Notes: generated by a model from the sequence alone, not told the origin. 64,000 nucleotides of DNA from DATGMS01 sp035303945 (GCA_035303945.1 DATGQZ010000060.1:1-64000); one strand, 5' to 3'. Positions 36,100-45,246 are shown, counted from the first letter of the stretch. A program made the numbers and translations.

Positions 36100-36972
36100 A
36101 TGATATCATCCATTGCTTCCTATACAAGGGCATACCAGCCCCCATTCAACTTGCTAAGCGTCATGAGTATTTTGCTCATCGGCTGCCTATCGGCCTGCAG
36201 CCCCCACCCTTATGCGGCAACCAACAAAGTTTACAACAAGAAAGCCAAAGCATATGCCAAAGAGTACAGGCAAATCCCGGAACTAGCGCCCAATGATAGT
36301 CTGCGCATCGACCGCTGGGTGGGCACCACCAATTTCAATGTAAGAAAGCCTAACTATGTCATCATCCACCACACCGCCCAAGATTCAACTGAGCAAACCC
36401 TCCACACCTTTACCTTACCAAGAACTTCTGTGAGTTCACACTACGTAATCGGCCGGGATGGTGAGGTTGTCCAGATGCTTCACGATCATTTTCGTGCATG
36501 GCACGCGGGCGCAGGCAAATGGGGCAATACCAGCGACCTCAATTCCGCTTCTATTGGAATAGAGCTGGACAATGACGGCTATTCTTATTTTCCGGCCGCG
36601 CAGATCAACAGCCTGCTTAAGGTATTGGCCATACTTAAAGGAAAATACAATATCCCTACAGCCAATTTTATTGGCCACGTGGATATTGCACCCACCAGAA
36701 AAGTAGATCCCAGCCCCCATTTTCCCTGGAAGACCCTGGCCGACCATGGATTTGGACTGTGGCACAATTTGGATCCCAATTCCGCTGCGGAGCAGGAGCC
36801 TTTGCCGGAGTTTGATGTCAAAACTGCTTTGCGGATCATTGGCTATGACACCTCTGACCTGCCTGCCGCCATCAGGGCCTTTAAGATCCATCATGTGCAG
36901 CTTAATATGGATCCCGAACTGACGGAAAGGGACCTCAGAAAGCTCTACAGTATCTACCAACAGTCACTGTAA
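36100..36972 (+). CDS. AmiD-like N-acetylmuramoyl-L-alanine amidase lipoprotein (Amidase_2)
   Basis: The start is taken at the ATG at 36100, giving 290 residues with an arginine before the hydrophobic stretch and a lipobox LSAC (C33); a longer TTG-started frame has no such signal. The amidase_2 fold is clear: zinc histidine H90 in VIIHHTA, SVSSHYVIGRDGEV, NSASIGIEL, and the GHVDIAPTRKVDPSPHFPW block with the second histidine and catalytic lysine. The C-terminal 55 residues (KTALRIIGYD to DLRKLYSIY) match the peptidoglycan-binding-type domain of E. coli AmiD. AmiD cleaves the bond between MurNAc and L-alanine, including anhydro-muropeptides, at the outer membrane. Confidence 0.9.
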   Translation: MISSIASYTRAYQPPFNLLSVMSILLIGCLSACSPHPYAATNKVYNKKAKAYAKEYRQIPELAPNDSLRIDRWVGTTNFNVRKPNYVIIHHTAQDSTEQTLHTFTLPRTSVSSHYVIGRDGEVVQMLHDHFRAWHAGAGKWGNTSDLNSASIGIELDNDGYSYFPAAQINSLLKVLAILKGKYNIPTANFIGHVDIAPTRKVDPSPHFPWKTLADHGFGLWHNLDPNSAAEQEPLPEFDVKTALRIIGYDTSDLPAAIRAFKIHHVQLNMDPELTERDLRKLYSIYQQSL

Positions 36973-37098
36973 TAAAAGTCCTTCCAGTGATTGTTCCAAA
37001 TCCCTATTTTCAGGGATGCCTGAGCCTCCTATAAATGTCAACTTTGTTTGCTGGTTTTTTCTCATCATCATCTTCATTGGGTAAACGAAAAAAATAAT

Positions 37099-38001
37099 AT
37101 GTTATTGATTGCCGACAGCGGATCCACCAAAACGGATTGGAGATTAGTCAATGAAGAGGGAGCTACCGTCCGTACCATTCAGTCCAAGGGTTTAAACCCC
37201 TATTTTTTGTCGGAAGCAGAAATCGCCTCCACCATTGAGGAGGAGGTGTTGCCACAGCTAGCGCAGGTTGATAAGGTATGGTTTTATGGAGCCGGCTGCG
37301 GGCTTCCCGCCAAGGTCCAACAGGTACAAGCGGCGATTGCTTCTGTTATCCCTTGCCCGCTGCCACCGGAAGTGAACGGCGATATGCTAGGTGCTGCAAG
37401 AAGTCTTTTTCAGCATCAACCAGGCATTGCCTGCATTTTGGGCACAGGCGCCAATTCATGCGTGTATGAGCAGGGCCAAATCATCGATAATGTCCCTTCG
37501 CTGGGCTATATCTTGGCGGACTGGGGCAGTGGAACCGTGTTGTGCAAAGACCTGATCGCTTTGATCCTTCAGGAAAAAATCGATGAGGGGATCCGCAGTG
37601 ATTTCTACCGCAACTACCAACTGGACCGCAGAGAAATCCTAGATAACATTTACAACAAGCCGATGGCCAATACCTTCCTGGCTTCTTTTACACCCTTTCT
37701 TCTAAAGCATGCAGAACACCCTGCCTGCAGGACAATCATCCTGGACAATTTCAGGAAGTTCTTCGACTATTATGTGCTGCGGTACGAACAATACCATCAG
37801 GGGGTAAAAGTCAGCTTTGTAGGATCCATAGCTTATCATTTTCGGGAGTATATGGAGATTGTTGCAGCCGAACTGCATATTCAAATCGGCGACATCGTCA
37901 AGAACCCTATGGAAGGTCTGGTGAAGTACCATTCGTCGGGGAGCGTGAAGTGGAAAGAGGAGAACGAAAGACCGGAGAGGGAAGTGGGAAGTAAGGAGTA
38001 G
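37099..38001 (+). CDS. BadF/BadG-type amino-sugar kinase (GlcNAc or MurNAc kinase-like)
   Basis: The start is the ATG at 37099 (MLLIADSGSTKTDWR), giving 300 residues; the longer frame adds 17 residues that would precede the phosphate-1 motif. The ASKHA kinase motifs are present: DSGSTKTDW (phosphate 1), ACILGTGANSC (phosphate 2) and FVGSIAYHF (adenosine). Homologues in this family phosphorylate N-acetylglucosamine, glucosamine or MurNAc after uptake. The last 15 or so residues (WKEENERPEREVGSKE) are encoded by the repeat element that begins inside the gene, so the natural C terminus was probably near GLVKYH and has been extended. The gene sits between amidase and glycosidase genes on the same strand. 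Confidence 0.85.
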   Translation: MLLIADSGSTKTDWRLVNEEGATVRTIQSKGLNPYFLSEAEIASTIEEEVLPQLAQVDKVWFYGAGCGLPAKVQQVQAAIASVIPCPLPPEVNGDMLGAARSLFQHQPGIACILGTGANSCVYEQGQIIDNVPSLGYILADWGSGTVLCKDLIALILQEKIDEGIRSDFYRNYQLDRREILDNIYNKPMANTFLASFTPFLLKHAEHPACRTIILDNFRKFFDYYVLRYEQYHQGVKVSFVGSIAYHFREYMEIVAAELHIQIGDIVKNPMEGLVKYHSSGSVKWKEENERPEREVGSKE

Positions 38002-38115
38002 GAAGTGGGAAGTGGGAAGTGGGAAGATCAGAGACTGGGAAGTATAGTTAGAATCGGAAGAATGATTGTCGGAGGACGGAGGACAGATGTCCGGTGTCGG
38101 AGAATGGATGATGAA
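37950..38115 (+). repeat. Dispersed degenerate repeat element, copy B (G/A-rich on plus strand)
   Basis: Variants of GGAAGTGGGAAGT fill about 37978-38045 and are followed by GTCGGAGGACGGAGGACAGA-type sequence. Bases 38067-38100 match the minus-strand reading of 16531-16564 at 31 of 34 positions. The element starts inside the kinase gene and supplies its last codons and stop. Confidence 0.8.
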
Positions 38116-38416
38116 TGACGGATGACCAATATCAAGGTATTGAAAGACATCCGGAAGCAGCAGTGGATACGCCGTGGACGGAAGTCGGCGATTGTGGACC
38201 GGATGACCGTTGTACGAAGTCTGTAACTTCTTACTTCCTATTTCAAATAGACGTCTGCAACTTTATAACGCCGAAGCCCCAAAGCAGCAAGAGGACTTAA
38301 ACTGCTATCGGCAGGGCGGAAAAGACAAATAATTATCAAGCAGTCCTTCGGTTGTCGCCGGGCTCTATAGCCTGTCGACCATGGATATTGCTCAATACTT
38401 AGTACTATATACGCCT
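38116..38416. other. Intergenic region before the GHL10 gene
   Basis: No gene or promoter box is recognised. TTCTTACTTCCTATTTC near 38230 resembles the same repeat family in the opposite sense, so decayed repeat DNA may extend to about 38250. Confidence 0.4.
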
Positions 38417-39955
38417 ATGCACAAACTACTCACCTTATCGCTCATCTTTTCCATGCTCATTACCGTGGCCACTGCGCAATCAAGTCCAAAGCGGGAACTA
38501 AGAGCGGCCTGGATAGCCACCGTGGAATACATCGATTGGCCTGCCAAACCGGGACTCTCCACCCAAGAGCAGCAGGAAAGCTATGTGCAACTATTGGATC
38601 AGTTGAAAGCTGCCGGCATGAATGCAGTGATAGTGCAGGTGAGGCCTACGGCCGACACCTTTTATCCCTCCAGCTATGAACCTTGGTCGACCTACCTGAC
38701 AGGCCAGCAAGGACAGGCGCCCGAGCCCTATTATAATCCCTTGGCATTTATGATTGCCGAAGCCAAAAAAAGAGGATTGGAATTTCATGCTTGGTTTAAC
38801 CCCTACCGGGCCAGCATGAAAAAGGATTTTATTCCTTCAGCGGATCATCCACTTATCGACCAAAGAGAATGGTTTGTACAGTATGGAGGTAAATGGTACT
38901 ATGATCCCGGGATTCCCGAGGCCAGAGCATATGTGCTGCAGGCGATCATCGAAACCGTCAAGCATTATGACCTCGATGCCGTCCATTTTGACGATTACTT
39001 TTATCCCTACCGGGTAGCCAATGAAGAATTTCCAGATGCTGCTTCCTTTGCAAAATTCGGTAAGGAGCGATTTAAGGACATCAATGAATGGAGGCGGCAT
39101 AATGTAGATATATTTGTAGAAGAACTTTCCCGTAGGATAAAGGCGGAAAAACCTTTTGTAAAATTCGGCATCAGTCCTTTTGGCGTTTGGCGCAACAAGG
39201 ATAAAGACCCTAAGGGCTCGGATACCCGAGCGGGTGTTACCAATTACGATGACCTATATGCCGATGTGATCAAGTGGCTGAAGGAGGGCTGGATCGACTA
39301 TATCACCCCTCAACTGTATTGGCATATCGGATTTGAACTGGCGGAATACAAAACGCTGGTCCAATGGTGGAGCAAACATACCTATGGCAAGCACCTCTAT
39401 ATCGGTCAAGGCATCTACAGGATAGGGCAAAAGGGCTGGGAAGATGAGAATGAGATCATAAACCAGGTCAACTATAACCGGGAATTTGGAGAAGTTATGG
39501 GAAGTATGTATTTCAGCGCGAAAGTCATTGCCCAAAACACCTTAGGGGTTAACCAAAAACTTGCTAAGTTATACCCTGCTCCGGCCTTGGTGCCGACCAT
39601 GCCTTGGCTTGATCCCATTGCCCCACCTGCGCCCCATATCATGCAAGCATCGGGGAGCCAAAGCACAGGCATTCGATTGGAGTGGGAAGACATTAGCCCT
39701 GCAGATCAGGCTTATTATGTGATCTATCGATTCGAAAAAGACGACACCGTAAATATAGAGGATCCCCGCCATATCGCGGCCATTGTCCAGCGGCAAGCTC
39801 AAAAGATGCAGTCTTGGACAGATACTCATGTGAACAAAAGAACCGAATACAACTATTATATCACGGCTGCTGACCGACTGCACAATGAAAGCCCGCTAGG
39901 AGACACAATCACCGTCACAACCCGTGGGAAAAACGGTGCTATACGCCTTCGATAA
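38417..39955 (+). CDS. Secreted family-10-like glycosidase (GHL10/DUF187, DigH-like) with C-terminal FnIII domain
   Basis: Translation is placed at the ATG at 38417 (MHKLLTLSLIFSMLITVATAQ), giving 512 residues with a typical signal peptide; the frame opens 12 codons earlier. The GHL10 TIM-barrel (about residues 22-400) starts with RELRAAWIATVEYIDWP and has IVQVRPTADTFYPS, HAWFNPYRA, AVHFDDYFYPY, FGISPFGVW and DYITPQLYWH. A fibronectin type III domain (about 410-505) follows. The E. coli member DigH (YddW) hydrolyses peptidoglycan glycan strands from which the stem peptides have been removed. The amidase encoded 1.4 kb upstream could provide such strands; the link is inferred. Confidence 0.88.
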   Translation: MHKLLTLSLIFSMLITVATAQSSPKRELRAAWIATVEYIDWPAKPGLSTQEQQESYVQLLDQLKAAGMNAVIVQVRPTADTFYPSSYEPWSTYLTGQQGQAPEPYYNPLAFMIAEAKKRGLEFHAWFNPYRASMKKDFIPSADHPLIDQREWFVQYGGKWYYDPGIPEARAYVLQAIIETVKHYDLDAVHFDDYFYPYRVANEEFPDAASFAKFGKERFKDINEWRRHNVDIFVEELSRRIKAEKPFVKFGISPFGVWRNKDKDPKGSDTRAGVTNYDDLYADVIKWLKEGWIDYITPQLYWHIGFELAEYKTLVQWWSKHTYGKHLYIGQGIYRIGQKGWEDENEIINQVNYNREFGEVMGSMYFSAKVIAQNTLGVNQKLAKLYPAPALVPTMPWLDPIAPPAPHIMQASGSQSTGIRLEWEDISPADQAYYVIYRFEKDDTVNIEDPRHIAAIVQRQAQKMQSWTDTHVNKRTEYNYYITAADRLHNESPLGDTITVTTRGKNGAIRLR

Positions 39956-40004
39956 GGGGACGTGCTATCTCTAATACCAACTAAGATAGAGGCGGCAAAT
40001 TATG

Positions 40005-40012
40005 TATATTTG
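40005..40012 (+). promoter_or_regulatory. Candidate -7 box of the large sensor kinase gene
   Basis: TATATTTG fits TAnnTTTG and lies 24 bases before the ATG at 40037, leaving a leader of about 18 nt. No TTG stands 19-21 bases upstream. Confidence 0.45.
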
Positions 40013-40036
40013 ATGTCGCAGTCTTAATCCTATCCC

Positions 40037-43000
40037 ATGGACACCCTAAACAGCATCAGCGAGGGAAAGCCTCTTGCGGATTATAAGCGCTTTGGCAGAC
40101 TGGACGAGTATATCCAAAATGCCTTGTTTTCCCCATCGATGAATCTTTGTGGGGTGCTCGTCAAAGGGCAGTCCGGCACAGGTAAAACTTTTTTTGTAGA
40201 GAATTATCTCCAAAAATTCGCCCCGCCCTATCCGGTCATTATCACTCGGCACAATCCTCAGCAGGAGACTATACCATACGCAGGCTTTCGGCATGGCATA
40301 GCCGATTTTCTTAACACCGCATACCATCATCTCGGAAAGGAAAAGTACAGAGCCTTCTCCTCGCTCCTCAAAAGTGAGCTGGGCGATAATTTTTTTCTGC
40401 TTTGTGAATATATTCCTGAATTGGCGATGCTTCTCGACAAACAGCCGGATGCTGGCGACAGGTGGAGCTTGAAGATCGAAAATCAGCTTTACCCTTCTTT
40501 CAAAATTCTTTTTAATACCATTAGCAAGTTTTATCACAAACCCATTCTCTTCTTTAGTGACGACCTTCAGTTTATAGATGGCCCAGGCATGAACCTGCTG
40601 AAATATCTATTGATCCAACTTGCTCCGAAAAATATGGTTTGGATAGGCGCGTATCGCGAAGGGCAGGGAAATTCTTTTTTGATCAACCAACTGATGGAAT
40701 CCCTCAACTTGGTCAAAAAGTATGTGGAGTATATATCCCTTAAAGAATTTGCCCTCTCCCAGGGACATTTTTTTATGGAACGGTGGCTCGGCGGAACCTG
40801 TGCCCCGGAGCTAAGCGAATTATGTCATCGTCTGAGTGAAGCCAATCTTGCTCAACTGCAGGTCTTGGTGGAAAGCCTCAAGAATGACCGGCTAATCTAT
40901 GAAAAAGAAGGTGTGTGGCAAGGAAATTATGCCGGCATACAAAAGCGTTATCAAGGCCAAAGTACCTTGCGTATTGTTCGGGAAAGATGGGATGCATTGG
41001 CGAAAGAAGCCCAGGAAATGCTCTGTCTGGTTGCCTGCTTAGGGGGCTATCACCGCAGACTGCTGTTAGAGCATTTTGAAGAAAATGAGGCGCTATTAGA
41101 AGCTTGTTTGGTGCAGGCAACACAACTGGGGCTGTTGGTCTCAGAAGATAACAGCTATCGATTTTCCGAAAGCCACTTTGGGGAGATGGTATATGATTGG
41201 ATGGATGCGGGGCAAAAGTCATTTTACCATTACCGCATCGCCAAACTGCTCCAACAAAGACAAGGCAGCCGGATGACTTTTTCTAAGCAAATTACCATGA
41301 CCGGCCATTTCAACCAGGCTTTGGATCAAGTGCGTAAAAATGGGGAATTGGAGTTTTGTGCGGCGCTGAATTTTCAAGCGGGGAGTCTGTACAAGCAGGA
41401 TCAGGTCTTTGATCAGGCAAAGATGTATTTCAAATTCAGCGCAGACCTCTATAAAGAATGTGCTTGGGAAAAAGTCCGGGATCAAGTGTGGCAGGTTTAT
41501 CTGGAAAGGGCAAAAGTAGAATATGCTCTAGGGGAATACGATCTTGCCGAAATTCATTTGGACTACCTGCTCGACCGTTTTCCCGAACCGGTAGCCCGCA
41601 CAGAAGCCTTTGAACTTAAAATTATCATCAATAGCCATTTAGGAAGATACCGTAAGGTAGTGGGCATCCTAATAGAAAGTCTCTCCGAGTTGGGCTTGGA
41701 GCTTCCTCTGGAAGAGTCGGTCCTTTTGGAAGAGATTGAGGCGCTGAACGCGCAGTTCTCGCATGCTGAAGAAGAACTGCCCCCTGACGAGGGTACGGAA
41801 GTACAACAGGCAATACTTAAATTGCTATCTGCGGGAGGCATGGGATTACACCATACCTCCGATATTCTGATGACATGGGCAGCTTTGCAAATTATCAACC
41901 GTTCGAAACACTTCCCCTCACCCGTTCGCGCAATAGGATTTGTCAGCTATGGAAGAATGCGGATCATTGCCGGAGAGATTCAAAAGGGAGTGGAATTAGG
42001 TAAGGAAGGCTTGGCCTATACTATCGCCCAACATGACCTCCAATACCGTTGCCGGGTATTTGGTGTATATGCATTTTATATACAGCCTTGGCAACGGTCA
42101 TTTCTGGATAGTTTGGGCTTTCTGGAAGAAGGGATGCGCGCAGGAAGGGAAGCGGGGGATCTTATCGGGCTTTACATCCTAAAAACCCACCAGTTTAACC
42201 TCCATTTTATTTCAGGAGCGCCGATTGAAGAGTTGCTGCATTATGACTTTGAGGAATCCTATCCTGGACGAGAACTGACGTATTACATCACCCATTATCA
42301 GAAAAGCCTGATCCGATTTTTGACAGGCGAAACGGCTGCTTTCTCCATTCCACGGCCACAGCCTTCCACTTTGGCAGCTCATCTGACTATACAGGAGGAG
42401 AAATTTTACCGCAACCATGTATGGGCCCGATATTACTTCCTGTTTGGTTATTATGAGCTGGCCATGCAGTATGGCAAAGAGGCTCACCAAAACCGGAAAC
42501 TTCAGGAAGGCTCTCCCTTAGTACCGGCCAATCTGCAGATCATCTACCTTTCCATTACGCAGCATTGGCATAATTGGAACCAAGAGCAGCGTGCTCCACT
42601 TGTCAAGGATCTTCAGGAAATTTTGCGACAAATGGAGCTTTGGAGCGCCCATGCTCCTATCAACTACTTGGGTATCTTGGATCTTTTATATGCGGAATGG
42701 CACAGGATTCAAGGCTCGGACAAAGAAAAAATTGAAGCCTTTTACAAAAGAAGCCTAGATCATGCAGGTGAAAATAGCTATCTGAAGGCGCTCGCTCATG
42801 AATCACTGGCTCGGTACTACTTAGGGAATTTACCCTCTTCCGACAAAGCTGCCTTTCATCTTGGGCATTCCATCCGCGAGTACCGCAAATGGGGAGCAGT
42901 AGCTAAAGTACGACAGCTGTTCCAACAATACCGGTTCTTGCTCAAAGGCAACTTCTCCCATAAACATGATCTAGACATTGAAATGGTCCTGAGAGAGTTG

Positions 43001-44167
43001 AGTGGCGACCTGAGCTTCAAATCCCTTATCCATAAATTAATGACCCTGCTCCTGAGGGTTTCAGGCTCTACCAAGGTGGTAATCGAGTGGGTGGAAAATA
43101 GCGGAGAAAGTAAAGGACAAGAAGTTATGAACCTGCTCAATACTTCAACCGTGCATAGGCTCCCCAAGGCCATGATGGTGATGGCACGACGGACGCAAGA
43201 ATTGTTAGTGGTTAATGATTTACAGGACAGTAATCTGATGTCGGAGGTTATCCTGTTGGAAGAGCAGGGAGTAAAATCCTTTATAATATTGCCCATCACA
43301 CTTAGTGACAGCTATGCCATGACCATCTATCTGGAAAACAGCGTTAAACCCGATTGGTATCAAAAGGATCAGATCAAATGGACCCGCATTACTGCCAATC
43401 AAGGTGCGGTTGTTATTGAAAATGCCCGCACGCATGAAAGAACAGTGGAGTTGAATACCAAACTGCAGCAGGAGATAACTGAAAAACAAGCGCTTGCCTC
43501 CCAAATGGAAGCACAAAAAGATGCCCATTTACAGCAATTGATCGATATGCAGGAAAGTGAACGAAAGCGAATCGCCGGGGATCTGCACGATAGCCTAGGA
43601 TCCCTGCTTTCAGGAATCAAGTTGCGCTTTCATGGTATTAAGGCAAGGTCGCGCCAGGAGCAGGACCTTCTGCATCGGGAGATGCTGGCTCAGCTGGACG
43701 AAGCGGTGGAAGAGGTGCGCCGAATCGCACACAATATGTCTCCGGTGTCCCTGCGCAGGTTTGGCTTGCCCAACACCCTGCAATCACTGATCGAGCAGAT
43801 CAACGCCAGTGAACAGCTTGAAGCCGAGCTCCAAATGTTAGGTTTGGAAGAACGGCTGCCAGAACAGTTTGAACTGACACTGTACAGGATCTGTCAGGAG
43901 CTTGTGCAGAATGTGCTTAAGCATGCGAAATGCAGCAAGCTGCACTTGCAGATCATCCTTCATCCTGATACGCTAAATCTGTTGGTGGAGGACAATGGAC
44001 AAGGGATGGATATCAGTCAAGTGAAGCCAGGCTTTGGCTTTGCGGCTATACAGGCCAAAGTTAAGCTGCTGAAAGGCAATTTTAGTATTGAAAGTCACCC
44101 AGGTAAGGGTTGTATGGCCATCGTCGATATTCCCTATCGTCCTGCTAAGACAGGAGCCAAACGCTAA
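40037..44167 (+). CDS. Large soluble sensor kinase: AAA/STAND-like ATPase, TPR-rich region, GAF, HisKA_3 histidine kinase
   Basis: The 1376-residue protein begins with a P-loop ATPase (GQSGTGKT at residues 44-51, Walker-B-like ILFFSDDLQF) like the ATPase part of MalT-like and PknB-related signal proteins. A long helical TPR-like region (about 330-960) is followed by a GAF domain (about 980-1130), a coiled coil (1130-1175) and a NarX-type kinase: phospho-acceptor H1184 in RIAGDLHDSLG and an ATPase with QNVLKHA and VEDNGQGM. No membrane segment is seen, so it should sense a cytosolic signal. Proteins with this architecture often also carry an N-terminal protein kinase; here that is absent. Its likely partner is the LuxR-type regulator at 35306. 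Confidence 0.88.
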   Translation: MDTLNSISEGKPLADYKRFGRLDEYIQNALFSPSMNLCGVLVKGQSGTGKTFFVENYLQKFAPPYPVIITRHNPQQETIPYAGFRHGIADFLNTAYHHLGKEKYRAFSSLLKSELGDNFFLLCEYIPELAMLLDKQPDAGDRWSLKIENQLYPSFKILFNTISKFYHKPILFFSDDLQFIDGPGMNLLKYLLIQLAPKNMVWIGAYREGQGNSFLINQLMESLNLVKKYVEYISLKEFALSQGHFFMERWLGGTCAPELSELCHRLSEANLAQLQVLVESLKNDRLIYEKEGVWQGNYAGIQKRYQGQSTLRIVRERWDALAKEAQEMLCLVACLGGYHRRLLLEHFEENEALLEACLVQATQLGLLVSEDNSYRFSESHFGEMVYDWMDAGQKSFYHYRIAKLLQQRQGSRMTFSKQITMTGHFNQALDQVRKNGELEFCAALNFQAGSLYKQDQVFDQAKMYFKFSADLYKECAWEKVRDQVWQVYLERAKVEYALGEYDLAEIHLDYLLDRFPEPVARTEAFELKIIINSHLGRYRKVVGILIESLSELGLELPLEESVLLEEIEALNAQFSHAEEELPPDEGTEVQQAILKLLSAGGMGLHHTSDILMTWAALQIINRSKHFPSPVRAIGFVSYGRMRIIAGEIQKGVELGKEGLAYTIAQHDLQYRCRVFGVYAFYIQPWQRSFLDSLGFLEEGMRAGREAGDLIGLYILKTHQFNLHFISGAPIEELLHYDFEESYPGRELTYYITHYQKSLIRFLTGETAAFSIPRPQPSTLAAHLTIQEEKFYRNHVWARYYFLFGYYELAMQYGKEAHQNRKLQEGSPLVPANLQIIYLSITQHWHNWNQEQRAPLVKDLQEILRQMELWSAHAPINYLGILDLLYAEWHRIQGSDKEKIEAFYKRSLDHAGENSYLKALAHESLARYYLGNLPSSDKAAFHLGHSIREYRKWGAVAKVRQLFQQYRFLLKGNFSHKHDLDIEMVLRELSGDLSFKSLIHKLMTLLLRVSGSTKVVIEWVENSGESKGQEVMNLLNTSTVHRLPKAMMVMARRTQELLVVNDLQDSNLMSEVILLEEQGVKSFIILPITLSDSYAMTIYLENSVKPDWYQKDQIKWTRITANQGAVVIENARTHERTVELNTKLQQEITEKQALASQMEAQKDAHLQQLIDMQESERKRIAGDLHDSLGSLLSGIKLRFHGIKARSRQEQDLLHREMLAQLDEAVEEVRRIAHNMSPVSLRRFGLPNTLQSLIEQINASEQLEAELQMLGLEERLPEQFELTLYRICQELVQNVLKHAKCSKLHLQIILHPDTLNLLVEDNGQGMDISQVKPGFGFAAIQAKVKLLKGNFSIESHPGKGCMAIVDIPYRPAKTGAKR

Positions 44168-44297
44168 ACTTATCCACAAGCTATCTCTCTGTACGATTAA
44201 GCGATAAATGGAGCCATCTATTGTATTTCATCAAAAAAATAACACGGCAAGGTAATCGACTTTAAGCAATTCAGAACGGATTAAACGAAACCCAAAT

Positions 44298-44333
44298 AAA
44301 AACCACAGAGGCAACTGTTGCTCCGTGGTTTTA
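44298..44333. terminator. Bidirectional terminator between sensor kinase and isomerase-like gene
   Basis: AAAACCAC pairs with GTGGTTTT (44325-44332), and the stem continues through GAG/CTC and CAAC/GTTG with one bulge. A-runs on the left and T-runs on the right serve both convergent genes. Confidence 0.85.
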
Positions 44334-44376
44334 TTTCTTGCCCAAAGAAGATATTATCTTCCTTCGCAAAACAATT

Positions 44377-45246
44377 CTACTTGCCAAAAAGGTATTTCTC
44401 CAACAACGATTTTCCCTGTTTGATGGCATCCCGCCCGGAGGACTCTATGCCATACCAACCCCTATAGCCCGAATCTTTGGCCAAGGCAATCATTTTGGCA
44501 GTGAGTTCTTCCGTCGGCTGATTTCTATAGGACATCCCTCCCGCAAAAGGCAAAGTCTTCTGCAGATAGTCAACATTGTCGAAGTCAGCAGCTGGCTCGC
44601 GCCAGTCGGGATAGGTACCAAAATAAAGGTTATTTACAGCCTTCATCAATTCAACCGTCCAGTCGGCATTGTTTGATAGGCCTCCATGGTTTTCGATAAG
44701 TACACTTACCTTGGCAGGCACCGCATACTCCAACAGCATTTGATAAGACTCTATGCCCCACTTTAGTGCTTCTTTGGGATCCGCTCCTTTAGGTCCAGTG
44801 CAATTGGTTCTAATCGCATGACAGCCCAGGTATTGCGCAATATCAATCCATTTGCGGTGATTGATGGCAAATTGCTCACGTTCCTTTTTGGTGCCGGATG
44901 CGCCTTCCCCCTCGCTATCTACCATGATCAATACCATGGTCACCCCATGATCATCCGCATTTTTCTTTAGCTGATTCAGATAGCTCATAGTAGGTACTTC
45001 AAATAGGGTATTGACAAATTCGATCCCGTTGATGTCAAACATTTCCCTGGCTATTTTGGGGAAATCCAAGGTTTTCCACAATCCGCTTCGAACTTCATCT
45101 ACCAAAGCCCATTGGGCTATAGATATATCATCTTTGGTCATTCTGGGTGTGGCTCTCGCCTCATTGGTTCCTACCATGGGGGGAGCGACCATTCCGGCCG
45201 CTCCCAATAGCAGGGATTTTTCGATAAATTTTCTTCTATCCATCAT
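44377..45246 (-). CDS. Exported sugar phosphate isomerase/epimerase-like TIM-barrel protein
   Basis: The 289-residue protein opens with a Tat-type signal (MDRRKFIEKSLLLGAAGMV), then a xylose-isomerase-like TIM barrel: SIAQWAL, GIEFVNTLFEVP, VLIMVDSEG, CHAIRTNCTGPKG, VLIENHGG, NLYFGTYPDW and WYGIESSG. The Glu, Asp and His residues that bind the metal in this superfamily are in the expected places. Secreted members in Bacteroidota often lie beside SusC/SusD genes and may isomerise or epimerise a sugar or inositol; the substrate is unknown. It follows SusD of locus 2 after 47 bases and is likely co-transcribed. Confidence 0.84.
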   Translation of the reverse strand: MMDRRKFIEKSLLLGAAGMVAPPMVGTNEARATPRMTKDDISIAQWALVDEVRSGLWKTLDFPKIAREMFDINGIEFVNTLFEVPTMSYLNQLKKNADDHGVTMVLIMVDSEGEGASGTKKEREQFAINHRKWIDIAQYLGCHAIRTNCTGPKGADPKEALKWGIESYQMLLEYAVPAKVSVLIENHGGLSNNADWTVELMKAVNNLYFGTYPDWREPAADFDNVDYLQKTLPFAGGMSYRNQPTEELTAKMIALAKDSGYRGWYGIESSGRDAIKQGKSLLEKYLFGK

